In this document: positions 1 to 6,363 of the stretch, piece after piece | Layout of the letters: each line of letters begins with the position of its first letter | Position numbering within the stretch: position 1 is the stretch's first letter | Assembly: GCA_002327305.1 (NCBI GenBank) | Contig: DCUZ01000032.1 | Span: 48,535 to 62,181 of the forward strand | Source: Holophagales bacterium UBA2201 | Lineage (GTDB): Bacteria; Acidobacteriota; Thermoanaerobaculia; UBA2201 | Reading direction: 5' to 3' | Length of the DNA stretch: 13,647 nucleotides | Program-made: the position numbers and the translations under genes | The notes under the pieces: model-generated | The model's database searches: none | What the model was told of the DNA's origin: nothing | What the model saw: the letters and a program-made list of their open reading frames with translations, nothing else

Positions 1-169
1 CACCCGCCTCTTGATCGGGTGCCGGTGCGGGGATCTCCATCGGCGCCCGCGCCGCGGGCGCCTTCCGGACCGGCTCTTCGGCCTTTGCGCCCCCGGGCGA
101 TTTCCCCCCGCAGGCCGTCAGCATCAACGCGGCCACGATGAGTCCAAGAATGAGCGATTTTTGTGTCAT
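1..169 (-). CDS. Lipoprotein, N-terminal part (runs off the left edge)
   Basis: Only the first 56 residues are in the window. The start has a short Lys-containing n-region, a hydrophobic stretch (residues 6-17) and the lipobox L-T-A-C with Cys20, followed by Gly-Gly. This is a classic lipoprotein signal cleaved by signal peptidase II before the Cys, so the product should be anchored in a membrane. After Cys20 the visible part is rich in Pro, Ala, Lys and Glu, a typical flexible tether; the functional domain lies outside the window. The ATG is preceded by GAAAGG with 7 nt spacing, a usable Shine-Dalgarno. A promoter candidate (TTGCAA, 17 bp, TACATT) ends about 29 bp upstream. No function can be assigned from this fragment. 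Confidence 0.8.
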   Translation of the reverse strand, partial: MTQKSLILGLIVAALMLTACGGKSPGGAKAEEPVRKAPAARAPMEIPAPAPDQEAG

Positions 170-197
170 GGTTTTTGCCTTTCAAAGAAGACGGCGG

Positions 198-226
198 AAT
201 GTACCATAGAATCGCCAAGATTGCAA
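198..226 (-). promoter_or_regulatory. Candidate promoter of the lipoprotein gene
   Basis: On the minus strand TTGCAA (226-221) is separated by 17 bp from TACATT (203-198), and the -10 is preceded by TGG, giving an extended -10. The predicted transcription start is near 191, leaving a leader of about 20 nt that contains the GAAAGG ribosome binding site. Motif-based only. Confidence 0.45.
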
Positions 227-361
227 CTTGTTCCACACACACGCCGGCATGCCTATAATTCACGTATTATCAGCAACATACGCGCATTCTACAGTTTTCC
301 AATAAACCGCTCGGCGTCCGACCGGATGGCCTTCCCTGAACCCCATCGCCGGCCCTGATCG

Positions 362-384
362 CCCCCCCCCACCCCCCACCCCCC
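362..384. repeat. C9-A-C6-A-C6 tract (G-quadruplex-prone on the minus strand)
   Basis: A nearly pure C tract interrupted by two A residues. The complementary strand has runs of six to nine G, enough for an intramolecular G-quadruplex, and C9 is a slippage-prone homopolymer. It lies mid-spacer, about 220 bp upstream of the plus-strand gene. No function is shown. Confidence 0.5.
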
Positions 385-411
385 GATCCCCATCCTCCGA
401 CCCCTGCTGCG

Positions 412-531
412 CACCCCCGCCGCGTCGGTGTCGGCGTCGTTGAAGACCGGCGCCTCCAGAGTAACCGTGCCGCCGGGATGGGTCTCTGGAAGCAGGACGG
501 GCTGAATCAGCCCCTTGACTGTCACACCGGC
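412..531 (-). pseudogene. Possible remnant of a secreted beta-sandwich protein
   Basis: One minus-strand frame reads as plausible protein here: it contains the segments GVTVKG, GGTVTLEAPVF and NDADTDAAG, a beta-strand/turn pattern like that of extracellular Ig-like domains, with mostly G/C third positions. Downstream of about 412 the same frame collapses into low-complexity Gly/Arg from the poly-C tract, and there is no credible start with a ribosome binding site. It may be a decayed gene fragment or chance, since GC-rich DNA easily holds open frames. I recognise no specific family. Confidence 0.2.
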
Positions 532-585
532 GCCACGGCCCCGGGCCCCGGGCGACCGGCATTCCATAGTCCCCCTATCCCATTG

Positions 586-594
586 TGATAGAAT
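586..594 (+). promoter_or_regulatory. Extended -10 promoter immediately before the ATG at 602
   Basis: TGA-TAGAAT, matching TGN-TANAAT, with the -10 hexamer at 589-594. The start codon follows after 7 nt, so the predicted transcription start coincides with the A of the ATG or the base before it. No good -35 is visible 16-18 bp upstream. This predicts a leaderless mRNA. Confidence 0.5.
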
Positions 595-601
595 ATGGTT
601 A

Positions 602-2047
602 ATGAGCTTGGAGCAGATCCAGGAGTTCCACCACCGTTATCTGGTCCTCTCGGACCAGTTCAAGTGCCTGTGGACCCTCAACCAGGTCCTGCAGGGGGTG
701 TACAAGCACCTCCTCGGCCGGGAAGTGCCCTACAAGGTGGATTTCCGCTCCCTCTACAACCAGATCCGCGGCCTGCCGCAGATGTTCTCCAACTACCAGC
801 CCAGCCAGGTGGAGGGGTTCATCGCCTCCCTCGACAAGGAGACGGCCAAGACCTTCGACGCCGTGGCCGAGGCCGACGCCGCGGTCTCCCCCTCCGACCT
901 GCGGCGCTTCTTCGAGTCCTACCGGGACGAGGAGGAGGACAAGGTCATCCTCCAGATCATCAAGTATTACATCCATCTTCAGAAGATCGACCAGGACATC
1001 CGCGACAAACTGGATTTCCTCATCACGCGCATCGCCGGCATCCACAGCGGAAGTGAGCAGAAGTTCATCCTGCGGGACCGCGAGTACCTCAAGGAACTGT
1101 TCCAGAAACTGATGGCCATCGGAAAACTGCCGCCGGTGGACAAGCAGTTGAAGGAGCAGTACATCACCCTGATGCAGGAGATGCGCTCCGAGGTGGTGGA
1201 GTGCCGGTCGCTGGAGGACTTCGTCCTCTCGGGGGTGCTGAAGGCCATCCGGTCGCTCAAGTCCACGATGGGGCTGGCCTTCCTCCATCCCGACGTCCTG
1301 GTCAAGATCGCCGAATTGAACATCACCACCAAGAACCGCTACCTGGAGATCTACCTCAAGGAGGAGGCCTCGCTCCTGGAGGAGACCACGCGGGTGAAAT
1401 CGCTGAAGTTGAAACTGGAATCGGAAACGCCCGAGATGAAGCGCGACCTCAAGCGGGTGGAGGAATTGGAGCAGGCCTACGAGAAGGCCAAGGAGAAGGG
1501 GGACCTGAAACTGGAGGTCATGGCGCAGTTCAAGAAGGCCACCCGGGCCGTCCTCAACCAGTTGGAGACCGATTTCACCTTCATCCCCGACGAGGGGGAG
1601 GCGCCCCTCCCCGCCGCCTCCGGCCCCCGCGACGAGACCCTCGACGACGACGCCATCCTCAACGACATCCTCTCCACCCCCGGCATCAAGGTGGAGGAGT
1701 TCGAGAAGGGCCCCCTCACCTCCTATCAGACGATCAAGCACCTGGCGCCGATGCAGGACATGGACCGCCTCATCCTCCGGGGACTGGCCCATCGGGCCCG
1801 GATCGAGATCCTCATTGATCCCCTCCTGCGGGGGGCCGGGGAGGCCGGCATGCTGGACCGGGGGATGATGGAGCGGGCCCACGGCCTCGTCAAGGCCGGG
1901 GAGGAACTCGAAAAAGACCTGCAATACGCCATCGAGGACGCCCTTTTCCAGGGCGCCGAATCCACGGCCCAACACCTCCTCCGCGCCAAGTACCGCCTCC
2001 TGCGTTCGCTTTCGGGCCTCTGGCTCCTCCTGGACCGCCTCGGATAG
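602..2047 (+). CDS. Unrecognised helical / coiled-coil cytoplasmic protein (481 aa)
   Basis: I do not recognise this family. The protein is almost entirely alpha-helical by composition, with no signal peptide or membrane segment. Residues 1-235 are helical with charged repeats. About 244-323 is a strong coiled-coil candidate dense in Lys/Glu/Leu (for example KLKLESE, VEELEQAYEKAKEKGD). About 324-366 is an acidic, Pro-containing linker, and 367-481 is a second helical domain ending in an Arg/Leu-rich tail. I start at 602 (M-S-L-E-Q-I) rather than at the upstream ATG at 515, because the 29 extra residues are Pro/Arg-rich and run through the promoter. No Shine-Dalgarno precedes 602, and the extended -10 ends 7 nt upstream, so the mRNA may be leaderless. 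The nitrilase gene follows after 7 nt, so the two form an operon. A scaffold or adaptor role would be a guess from shape only. Confidence 0.85.
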   Translation: MSLEQIQEFHHRYLVLSDQFKCLWTLNQVLQGVYKHLLGREVPYKVDFRSLYNQIRGLPQMFSNYQPSQVEGFIASLDKETAKTFDAVAEADAAVSPSDLRRFFESYRDEEEDKVILQIIKYYIHLQKIDQDIRDKLDFLITRIAGIHSGSEQKFILRDREYLKELFQKLMAIGKLPPVDKQLKEQYITLMQEMRSEVVECRSLEDFVLSGVLKAIRSLKSTMGLAFLHPDVLVKIAELNITTKNRYLEIYLKEEASLLEETTRVKSLKLKLESETPEMKRDLKRVEELEQAYEKAKEKGDLKLEVMAQFKKATRAVLNQLETDFTFIPDEGEAPLPAASGPRDETLDDDAILNDILSTPGIKVEEFEKGPLTSYQTIKHLAPMQDMDRLILRGLAHRARIEILIDPLLRGAGEAGMLDRGMMERAHGLVKAGEELEKDLQYAIEDALFQGAESTAQHLLRAKYRLLRSLSGLWLLLDRLG

Positions 2048-2054
2048 CCCGCGG

Positions 2055-2801
2055 ATGAGGGTCTATTTATCGCGCTGGGTCTGCCTGGACCCGGAGTCCA
2101 ACCTCAAGCGGCTGAACGAAGAGGCGCGCCGGGCGGCCGGGGGCGGGGCGGAACTGGTCGTCTTCCCCGAGAGTTTTCTCCACGGCTACGCCCGGCGGGC
2201 GGACCCGGCCCGCGCCCGAGCCCTCTTCGGCGAACTCTCCGCCGCCTTCCCCGCCGCCCTTTTCGCGTTCGGATCCCTCTCGGAGGAGCGGCGCAACCGC
2301 ATGACGCTGTGGCTCGACGGCCGGGAGGCGGCGCGGTACGACAAGGTCCACCTCTTCGCCCCCAACGGCGAACCCGACCTCTGGACGCCCGGCGACCGCT
2401 ACGCTTCCCTTTCCGCCCGGGGACTGACCTGGGGGTTGATCAACTGCAACGACCTCCGCTTCCCCGAGCAGGCGCGCGCGTTGACGATCGAAGCCCGCTG
2501 TGACGCCTTCCTCGCCGTCGCCTGGTGGCCCTGGCGCCGCGACCATGTCTGGCGGACGCTCCTGAGGGCGCGCGCCATCGAGAACGCCGCGTGGACCCTG
2601 GGGTGCTGTGTGGCCGCCTCCGAAGTGCCCGAAGAGCGCTTCGCCGGGGCAGGCAACCATGTCTTCGACCCCCTGGGCAACCCGCACTATCCGGTCGAGG
2701 ATGTGTGGTACGACCTCCCCCTTCGCGAACCCATGAAACCGACGGTGGACCCGGTGGAAGGATTCGTCCCGATTAGCCGGATCGAGCGGTTCGAGGCGTA
2801 G
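2055..2801 (+). CDS. Carbon-nitrogen hydrolase (nitrilase superfamily)
   Basis: A 248-aa cytoplasmic amidase-type hydrolase cleaving a C-N bond in an unknown small substrate. All parts of the nitrilase catalytic set are visible: Glu39 in VVFPESF, Lys97 in RYDKVHLF with Glu106 shortly after, and the nucleophile Cys131 in LINCNDLRFPE, where the RFPE that follows is typical. The RARAIENAAW segment near 171-180 is also characteristic. The length is close to that of compact single-domain members such as omega-amidase/Nit2-like enzymes, but the substrate cannot be told from sequence. The ATG lies 7 nt after the upstream stop with no strong ribosome binding site, so translation is probably coupled. 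Its stop codon is the first base of a 9-bp repeat array. Confidence 0.9.
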   Translation: MRVYLSRWVCLDPESNLKRLNEEARRAAGGGAELVVFPESFLHGYARRADPARARALFGELSAAFPAALFAFGSLSEERRNRMTLWLDGREAARYDKVHLFAPNGEPDLWTPGDRYASLSARGLTWGLINCNDLRFPEQARALTIEARCDAFLAVAWWPWRRDHVWRTLLRARAIENAAWTLGCCVAASEVPEERFAGAGNHVFDPLGNPHYPVEDVWYDLPLREPMKPTVDPVEGFVPISRIERFEA

Positions 2802-2912
2802 GGTTTATCGGGTCTGTTGAGTCATCGGGTCTATCGCGTCTATGGAGTCTATGGGGTCTGAAGAGCTTATGACGGCTTCTGACTCAATGACTCTATGACT
2901 CGACGACTCAGG
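2801..2912. repeat. Short-period (9-bp / 8-bp) repeat array with inverted halves
   Basis: From the last base of the nitrilase stop codon, about eight imperfect 9-bp units run to 2871 with consensus G-R-G-T-C-T-A-T-S. After a 9-bp break, four 8-bp units starting GACTC follow (2881-2912), which are the reverse complement of the first type. The two halves can pair (for example 2819-2831 against about 2897-2909, 11 of 13 positions), so the transcript could form a long imperfect stem 3' of the operon. There is no T-run, so it is not a standard intrinsic terminator. Nothing else is visible in the spacer except the fumarase promoter. Confidence 0.75.
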
Positions 2913-2959
2913 GATGCTTTGGGTTTCCCATCTCCCGGCTACCAAGCCTCCGGCCGTTC

Positions 2960-2968
2960 TGGTACAAT
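2960..2968 (+). promoter_or_regulatory. Extended -10 promoter of the fumarase gene
   Basis: TGG-TACAAT, with the hexamer at 2963-2968. The region 16-18 bp upstream shows no TTGACA-like -35. The predicted start near 2975 gives a leader of about 27 nt carrying AAGGAGG at 2991-2997, only 4 nt from the ATG. Confidence 0.5.
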
Positions 2969-3001
2969 GGATCATCCCCGTCATGCATTGAAGGAGGCCC
3001 C

Positions 3002-4522
3002 ATGAAGGAAGCGTTGACGAAGAACCTGTTGGAACTCATCCGCCGCACATCGGCCCACCTCCCCCCCGACGTGGAGGAGTCCATCACCGCCTGGAGCAAG
3101 CTGGAGGCCAGGGGGTCCATGGCCGACTTCGCCATGGGAATGATGCTCCAGAACACCGGCCTGGCCAAGAAACGCTCCATGCCGGCCTGCCAGGACACCG
3201 GCACCATCACCTTCTACATCCACCATCCCATCGCCTTCGACACCATCCTGTTCAAAAAGGCCGCCGAGGACGCCGTGGTGGAAGCTACGAAGATCGGCTA
3301 CCTGCGCCAGAATTCCGTGGACTCCATCACCGGCGCCAACCCGGGCAACAACCTGGGCCCCGGCTCCCCGGTCTTCTACTTCGACGCCTGGGAGAAGCCC
3401 GAGGTCGAGGTGAAGCTGGTGCTGAAGGGCGGCGGCTCGGAGAACATGAGCGCCCAGGTCGCCCTCCCCACGGTCATAGACGGCAAAAAATTCGGCCGCG
3501 ACCTCGAGGGGGTGCGCGCCGTCATCCTGGACGTGGTGCACAAGGCGCAGGGCAAGGGGTGCGCCCCGGGCTTTTTGGGGGTGTGCATCGGCGGCGACCG
3601 CGCCTCCTCCCTCTCCTTCGCCAAGAAGCAGTTCCTCCGCCCCCTCGACGACACCAACCCCGACCCGAAGCTGGCCGAATTGGAGGAGCGCGTGATGAAG
3701 GAGGCCAACGCCCTCGGCATCGGCCCCATGGGGTTCTCCGGCAAGTTCACCATCGGCTGCTGCAAGGTGGGCACCCTCTTCCGCCTCCCCGCCTCCTTCT
3801 ATGTCTCCGTGGCCTACCTCTGCTGGGCCTACCGGCGGCGCGGGATGGTGCTGGACGGCGCGGGCAAGGTGAAGGAATGGCTCTACCAGACCCCCGGTGA
3901 ATTCGACCGCCCGTTCATCATGGACGAGAAGGTCGAGGTCCCCACGAAAGGGACGCAGGTGCTCAACACCCCCCTGACCGAAGAGGCCGTCCGATCGCTG
4001 AAGGTGGGCGACATGGTCCTCATCAACGGCACCATCTTCACCGGGCGCGACGCCGTCCACAAGTTCCTCTATGACGGCGGCGACCTCGACGAGATCAAAA
4101 ACGGCGTCATCTACCACTGCGGCCCCGTCGTCGTCGAAAAGGACGGAAAATACACCGCCGTGGCCGCCGGCCCCACCACCTCCATCCGCGAGGAGCCCTA
4201 CCAGGGGGAGGTGATCAAACGGTTCGGCCTCAAGGCCATCATCGGCAAGGGGGGCATGGGGGCGGGGACCCTCAAGGCCTGCGCCGACCACGGCTGCGTC
4301 TACCTCCACGCCATCGGCGGGGCGGCCCAGGTGTACGCCCTCTGCATCAAGGAGGTGCCGCGGGTCTATCTCAAGCAGTTCGGCTCGCCGGAAGCCGTGT
4401 GGGAGATGCGGGTGGAGAACTTCCCCGCCGTCGTCACCATGGACGCCCACGGCGGCTCCCTGCACAAGCTGGTCGAGGAGAACTCCAAGGAGGAATTGAA
4501 GAAGGTGCTGGGGCTGGGGTGA
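3002..4522 (+). CDS. fumA: Class I fumarate hydratase, alpha-beta fused, [4Fe-4S]
   Basis: Interconverts fumarate and malate in the TCA cycle (506 aa, cytoplasm). The N-terminal part (about 1-290) corresponds to the alpha region and the C-terminal part (about 300-506) to the beta region, fused as in E. coli FumA, though about 40 residues shorter. By alignment from memory, Cys63 (PACQDTGT), Cys187 (KGCAPG) and Cys274 (YLCWAYRR) match the three cluster ligands of FumA (C105, C224, C318). Other hallmarks are GGGSEN (144-149), NGTIFTGRD (342-350), AGPTTSIR (389-396) and KGGMG (416-420). The related L-tartrate dehydratase is the main alternative, but it is usually split into two subunits. Translation starts at the ATG after AAGGAGG with 4 nt spacing. 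The gene has its own promoter and appears monocistronic. The cluster makes such enzymes oxygen-sensitive. Confidence 0.93.
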   Translation: MKEALTKNLLELIRRTSAHLPPDVEESITAWSKLEARGSMADFAMGMMLQNTGLAKKRSMPACQDTGTITFYIHHPIAFDTILFKKAAEDAVVEATKIGYLRQNSVDSITGANPGNNLGPGSPVFYFDAWEKPEVEVKLVLKGGGSENMSAQVALPTVIDGKKFGRDLEGVRAVILDVVHKAQGKGCAPGFLGVCIGGDRASSLSFAKKQFLRPLDDTNPDPKLAELEERVMKEANALGIGPMGFSGKFTIGCCKVGTLFRLPASFYVSVAYLCWAYRRRGMVLDGAGKVKEWLYQTPGEFDRPFIMDEKVEVPTKGTQVLNTPLTEEAVRSLKVGDMVLINGTIFTGRDAVHKFLYDGGDLDEIKNGVIYHCGPVVVEKDGKYTAVAAGPTTSIREEPYQGEVIKRFGLKAIIGKGGMGAGTLKACADHGCVYLHAIGGAAQVYALCIKEVPRVYLKQFGSPEAVWEMRVENFPAVVTMDAHGGSLHKLVEENSKEELKKVLGLG

Positions 4523-4540
4523 GGAAGGCAAAGGGATACT

Positions 4541-4570
4541 GTTTCAGGTTCCAGGTTTCAGGTTTCAAGT
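4541..4570. repeat. Heptamer array, consensus GTTTCAG
   Basis: Four consecutive 7-bp units, GTTTCAG with variants GTTCCAG and GTTTCAA (4541-4568), begin 18 nt after the fumarase stop; a degenerate fifth unit starts at 4569. It is a low-copy short tandem array with no coding sense. Confidence 0.7.
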
Positions 4571-4645
4571 TCCCCCGCCCCTTGTTTCAAATGTCTTTAA
4601 TTTGACGACATAGGGATTCATAACCGCAATAAGGAGTTTAATAAA

Positions 4646-4792
4646 ATGCAAAAAGAGGTCCTTGACAAACTTCTTGCCGGTCTATTCAAGATTTTCCATC
4701 TCTATTTTTTTCGCGCCTTCCCTCTTTCTCGCCTCCCCGCGGCCGCTGTAGCGGATCGCATCCTGAGATGCAAAGCAGAAAGAAATAGATAA
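4646..4792 (+). CDS. Possible small protein, 48 aa (doubtful)
   Basis: An open frame starting ATG-CAA-AAA and ending TAA. It is preceded by a good ribosome binding site, AAGGAG at 4631-4636, with 9 nt spacing. The first half (EVLDKLLAGLFKIFHLYFF) would form an amphipathic or hydrophobic helix; the second half is Arg/Ala-rich. Third positions are not GC-biased as in the neighbouring genes, and the stop falls at the edge of the REP-like element, so it may be chance or the remnant of a longer gene cut by that element. No family recognised. Confidence 0.22.
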   Translation: MQKEVLDKLLAGLFKIFHLYFFRAFPLSRLPAAAVADRILRCKAERNR

Positions 4793-4880
4793 TTGGAACG
4801 TAGCCGCCCCGACCCCAGTCGGGACGGGGCGGGGGGGATGAAATATCGCGCCCGTAAAGGGTGCGGCTACATTTCAATTG
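4791..4880. repeat. REP-pair (BIME-like) inverted repeat with GTAG feet
   Basis: Terminal arms of 17 bp (4791-4807 and 4863-4879) match at 15 of 17 positions as inverted repeats. Each contains GTAGCCGC read inward. Directly after the left GTAG (4800-4803) a GC-rich palindrome spans 4804-4832. On the other strand the right GTAG (4870-4867) is followed by a palindrome with stem CGC-A-CCC / GGG-C-GCG. A GTAG foot followed by a hairpin, in inverted pairs, is the architecture of REP/BIME elements mobilised by RAYT (TnpA-REP) transposases. No transposase lies in the window. Confidence 0.55.
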
Positions 4881-4918
4881 TCCCGGAGTCTTTTCGTCTT
4901 TGCGCATCTGCTTTCCCG

Positions 4919-4954
4919 CCTTCAGCCTTCAGCCTTCCGGCCTGCCGCCTTCGG
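4919..4954. repeat. Heptamer array, consensus CCTTCAG
   Basis: Units CCTTCAG (twice), CCTTCCG, then after one extra base CCTGCCG and CCTTCGG. The array lies 4 nt past the stop of the minus-strand GNAT-like gene. Its sequence is unrelated to the GTTTCAG array 350 bp away, but the period is the same. Confidence 0.65.
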
Positions 4955-4958
4955 AGGC

Positions 4959-5870
4959 TCACGCCGCGTCGTAGTCGCCGGGGGTGAACCAGCCTTTCGC
5001 CGCGAGCTCTTCTTGGATGTCGGAATTGATGGGCTTGTACTCAAGATGGAACCCGGCCGGCTTCTGCCTGGCGCTTTTGACCGGAAGGGGGTCGCCGTTG
5101 ACCCGCCAGGCGTACAACCCCTGATAGCCCAGCCCTTCCAACGAGGCGAAGACGCCCCGCAGGGCCTCCTCCAGGTCCCTCTCCTTTTCCCACGCCCAAT
5201 CCAACAGCCAGGCCTCCCCGTCGAGGCGAAAAACGAGAAAGGCCGAGCGGTGCCGGGCCTGATGGTAGGTGACCGAGGGGTGCTCGGCATAGCGCCAGCG
5301 CAGGTACGCGGGAGCGCGGAGGACGCCGGTCCTCTGCCGTTCGGCGTGCCGGGCCAGAAGGACTTCCGACTCCCCCTCCAGCACGGAGAAGGGCTCCGCC
5401 GGCAACCGGAGGGGGCCCGGCTCCACGGCGAGGGCCTCCACCTCCAGGGCCTGCAGGGGGCGGTAGTCCAGATATTTCTCCCCCAGGAGACGGCTCGACC
5501 TCCCCGGGAACCCGTACGCAAAATCGGCCCCCGCCTGCCGCGCCAGGTCGAAAAAGAGCCCGGCGCAGTTGAGGAGGACGGAGTGCCTCCCGACCCGGTG
5601 GCGCACCGAGGGGTGGGTCATGAGGTCGGTGGCCTGAAGGGCGAGATATTGCCGACGGCCCAGGCGGTAGGGCAGAAGGAGGCCGCCGTAGTGTCCGACG
5701 ATCCGTCCCTCCTCCTCGGCGACGATGGCCAGCGCCTTCACGGCGGGCGAATGGTATTTCCACTGCCAGAAGGGGGGAGGGGCGGGGGCGTGGAAAACGG
5801 TCTGGAAGAGGGCGGCCAGGCCGGGAATGTCTTCCGGCACGGCGGGCCGGACGCGGGCGGAGTCCGTCAA
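4959..5870 (-). CDS. GNAT-like acetyltransferase family protein
   Basis: A 303-aa cytoplasmic protein. The N-terminal part (about 5-100) has a GNAT outline: VRPAVPEDIPGLAALF as first strand-helix, ALAIVAEEEGRIVGHYGGLLLP as central strands, then ATDLMTHPSVRHRVGRHS at the position of the acetyl-CoA loop. The usual Q/R-x-x-G-x-G/A is degenerate here (H-R-V-G-R-H), so catalysis is uncertain. The C-terminal 180 residues contain WAWEKERDLEEAL and may be a second GNAT-like fold. No upstream ATG is credible: I take TTG at 5870, whose last two bases overlap the coaD stop (TTGA), with GGAG about 11 nt upstream, so translation is probably coupled to coaD. It is the last gene of the four-gene operon. The substrate is unknown. 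Confidence 0.75.
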   Translation of the reverse strand: MTDSARVRPAVPEDIPGLAALFQTVFHAPAPPPFWQWKYHSPAVKALAIVAEEEGRIVGHYGGLLLPYRLGRRQYLALQATDLMTHPSVRHRVGRHSVLLNCAGLFFDLARQAGADFAYGFPGRSSRLLGEKYLDYRPLQALEVEALAVEPGPLRLPAEPFSVLEGESEVLLARHAERQRTGVLRAPAYLRWRYAEHPSVTYHQARHRSAFLVFRLDGEAWLLDWAWEKERDLEEALRGVFASLEGLGYQGLYAWRVNGDPLPVKSARQKPAGFHLEYKPINSDIQEELAAKGWFTPGDYDAA

Positions 5871-6343
5871 GCCAGTTTTTTCTCCAGGGCCCGGATGACG
5901 GAGGCCGGAACGAGACGGGAAACGTCCCCCTTCAGTCGCGCAACCTCCTTGACCACGCGGCTGGAGAGGAAGGTGTACTCCTCCCCCGGCACCATGAAGA
6001 GGGTCTCCACCTCCGGATAAAGGTGCCGGTTCATCTGCGCCATCTGGAACTCGTACTCGAAGTCGGAAACGGCGCGCAGGCCGCGGATGATGATGCGGCT
6101 CCTCCGCTCGCGCATGAAATCCACCAGCAGGCCGTGGAAGCTGTCCACCCGGACGTTCTTCTGCGTGATGGTCTCCCGCAGGAGGGCCAGGCGCTCCGGC
6201 ACGCTGAAGAGGCCGCACTTGGCCTCGTTCTCGAGGAGGGCGACGATCACCGTTTCGAAGGAGCGGCTGGCGCGCTGGATGAGGTCCAGGTGCCCGTTGT
6301 GGACGGGGTCGAAGGACCCGGGATAGATGGCGACGCGGCGCAT
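5867..6343 (-). CDS. coaD: Phosphopantetheine adenylyltransferase (CoA synthesis)
   Basis: Transfers AMP from ATP to 4'-phosphopantetheine to give dephospho-CoA, the penultimate step of CoA synthesis (cytoplasm). The 158 aa match the usual 159-165. The nucleotidyltransferase signature is clear: YPGSFDP at 7-13 and H15-N-G-H18 as the (T/H)xGH motif. CoaD proteins usually have Thr at the first position (TNGH); His is the form common in NadD. IIRGLRAVSDFEYE (85-98) and FLSSRVVKEVA (125-135) are diagnostic of CoaD rather than NadD. The ATG at 6343 is set by AAGGAGG at 6356-6350, spaced 6 nt; the longer upstream frame is antisense-like sequence through the neighbouring gene. It lies 20 bp after the propeller gene and overlaps the GNAT-like gene by 4 nt. 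Confidence 0.95.
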   Translation of the reverse strand: MRRVAIYPGSFDPVHNGHLDLIQRASRSFETVIVALLENEAKCGLFSVPERLALLRETITQKNVRVDSFHGLLVDFMRERRSRIIIRGLRAVSDFEYEFQMAQMNRHLYPEVETLFMVPGEEYTFLSSRVVKEVARLKGDVSRLVPASVIRALEKKLA

Positions 6344-6349
6344 GGCTGC

Positions 6350-6356
6350 CCTCCTT
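6350..6356 (-). promoter_or_regulatory. Shine-Dalgarno of coaD
   Basis: AAGGAGG on the minus strand, 6 nt before the ATG at 6343. It fixes the short coaD start against the long open frame running upstream to 7270. Confidence 0.8.
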
Positions 6357-6363
6357 GTCCTCG

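Larger units (their letters stand above)
170..601. other. Intergenic spacer, 432 bp, between divergent genes
   Basis: This stretch separates the divergent lipoprotein and coiled-coil protein genes. Its parts are: the minus-strand lipoprotein promoter (198-226); an AT-rich patch with TATAAT at 254-259 and a small dyad, ATAAT/ATTAT, at 255-270; a C-rich run at 362-384 (C9-A-C6-A-C6); a GC-rich part at 412-531 that reads like protein on the minus strand (separate entry); and the promoter at 586-594. No RNA gene is visible. The TATAAT at 254-259 has no good -35 and no gene close behind it. Confidence 0.6.
4523..4958. other. Convergent intergenic region, 436 bp
   Basis: This lies between fumarase (plus) and the GNAT-like gene (minus), which converge. 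In order it holds a heptamer array (4541-4570), a more AT-rich patch with a possible 48-aa ORF (4646-4792), a REP-pair-like inverted repeat (4791-4880) and a second heptamer array (4919-4954). No classic hairpin-plus-T-run terminator is seen; the strong GC hairpin at 4804-4832 could stall polymerase from either side. Confidence 0.6.

Noticed and set aside
254..259. Plus-strand TATAAT as promoter for the coiled-coil operon
   Set aside because: No -35 at 16-18 bp, and it lies about 340 bp upstream; the extended -10 at 586-594 is a simpler choice.
515..601. Longer start for the coiled-coil protein at 515
   Set aside because: The extra 29 residues are Pro/Arg-rich and cross the extended -10 promoter; M-S-L-E-Q at 602 is a better start.
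599..1975. A minus-strand open frame of 458 codons opposite the coiled-coil protein
   Set aside because: The Leu/Gly/Glu/Val-rich product is the mirror of the coiled-coil gene, which has the promoter, operon context and natural amino acid composition.
2981..4531. A minus-strand open frame of 516 codons opposite the fumarase gene
   Set aside because: Antisense of a full-length fumarase; the product is Gly/Val/His/Glu-rich without any recognisable motif.
4804..4832. Intrinsic terminator
   Set aside because: The hairpin is strong but is followed by G-rich sequence rather than a T-run on either strand; it fits the REP-like element better.
4878..6020. A plus-strand open frame of 380 codons opposite the GNAT-like gene and coaD
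   Set aside because: It runs through a heptamer array and antisense to coaD; the product is Gly/Pro-rich with no domain.
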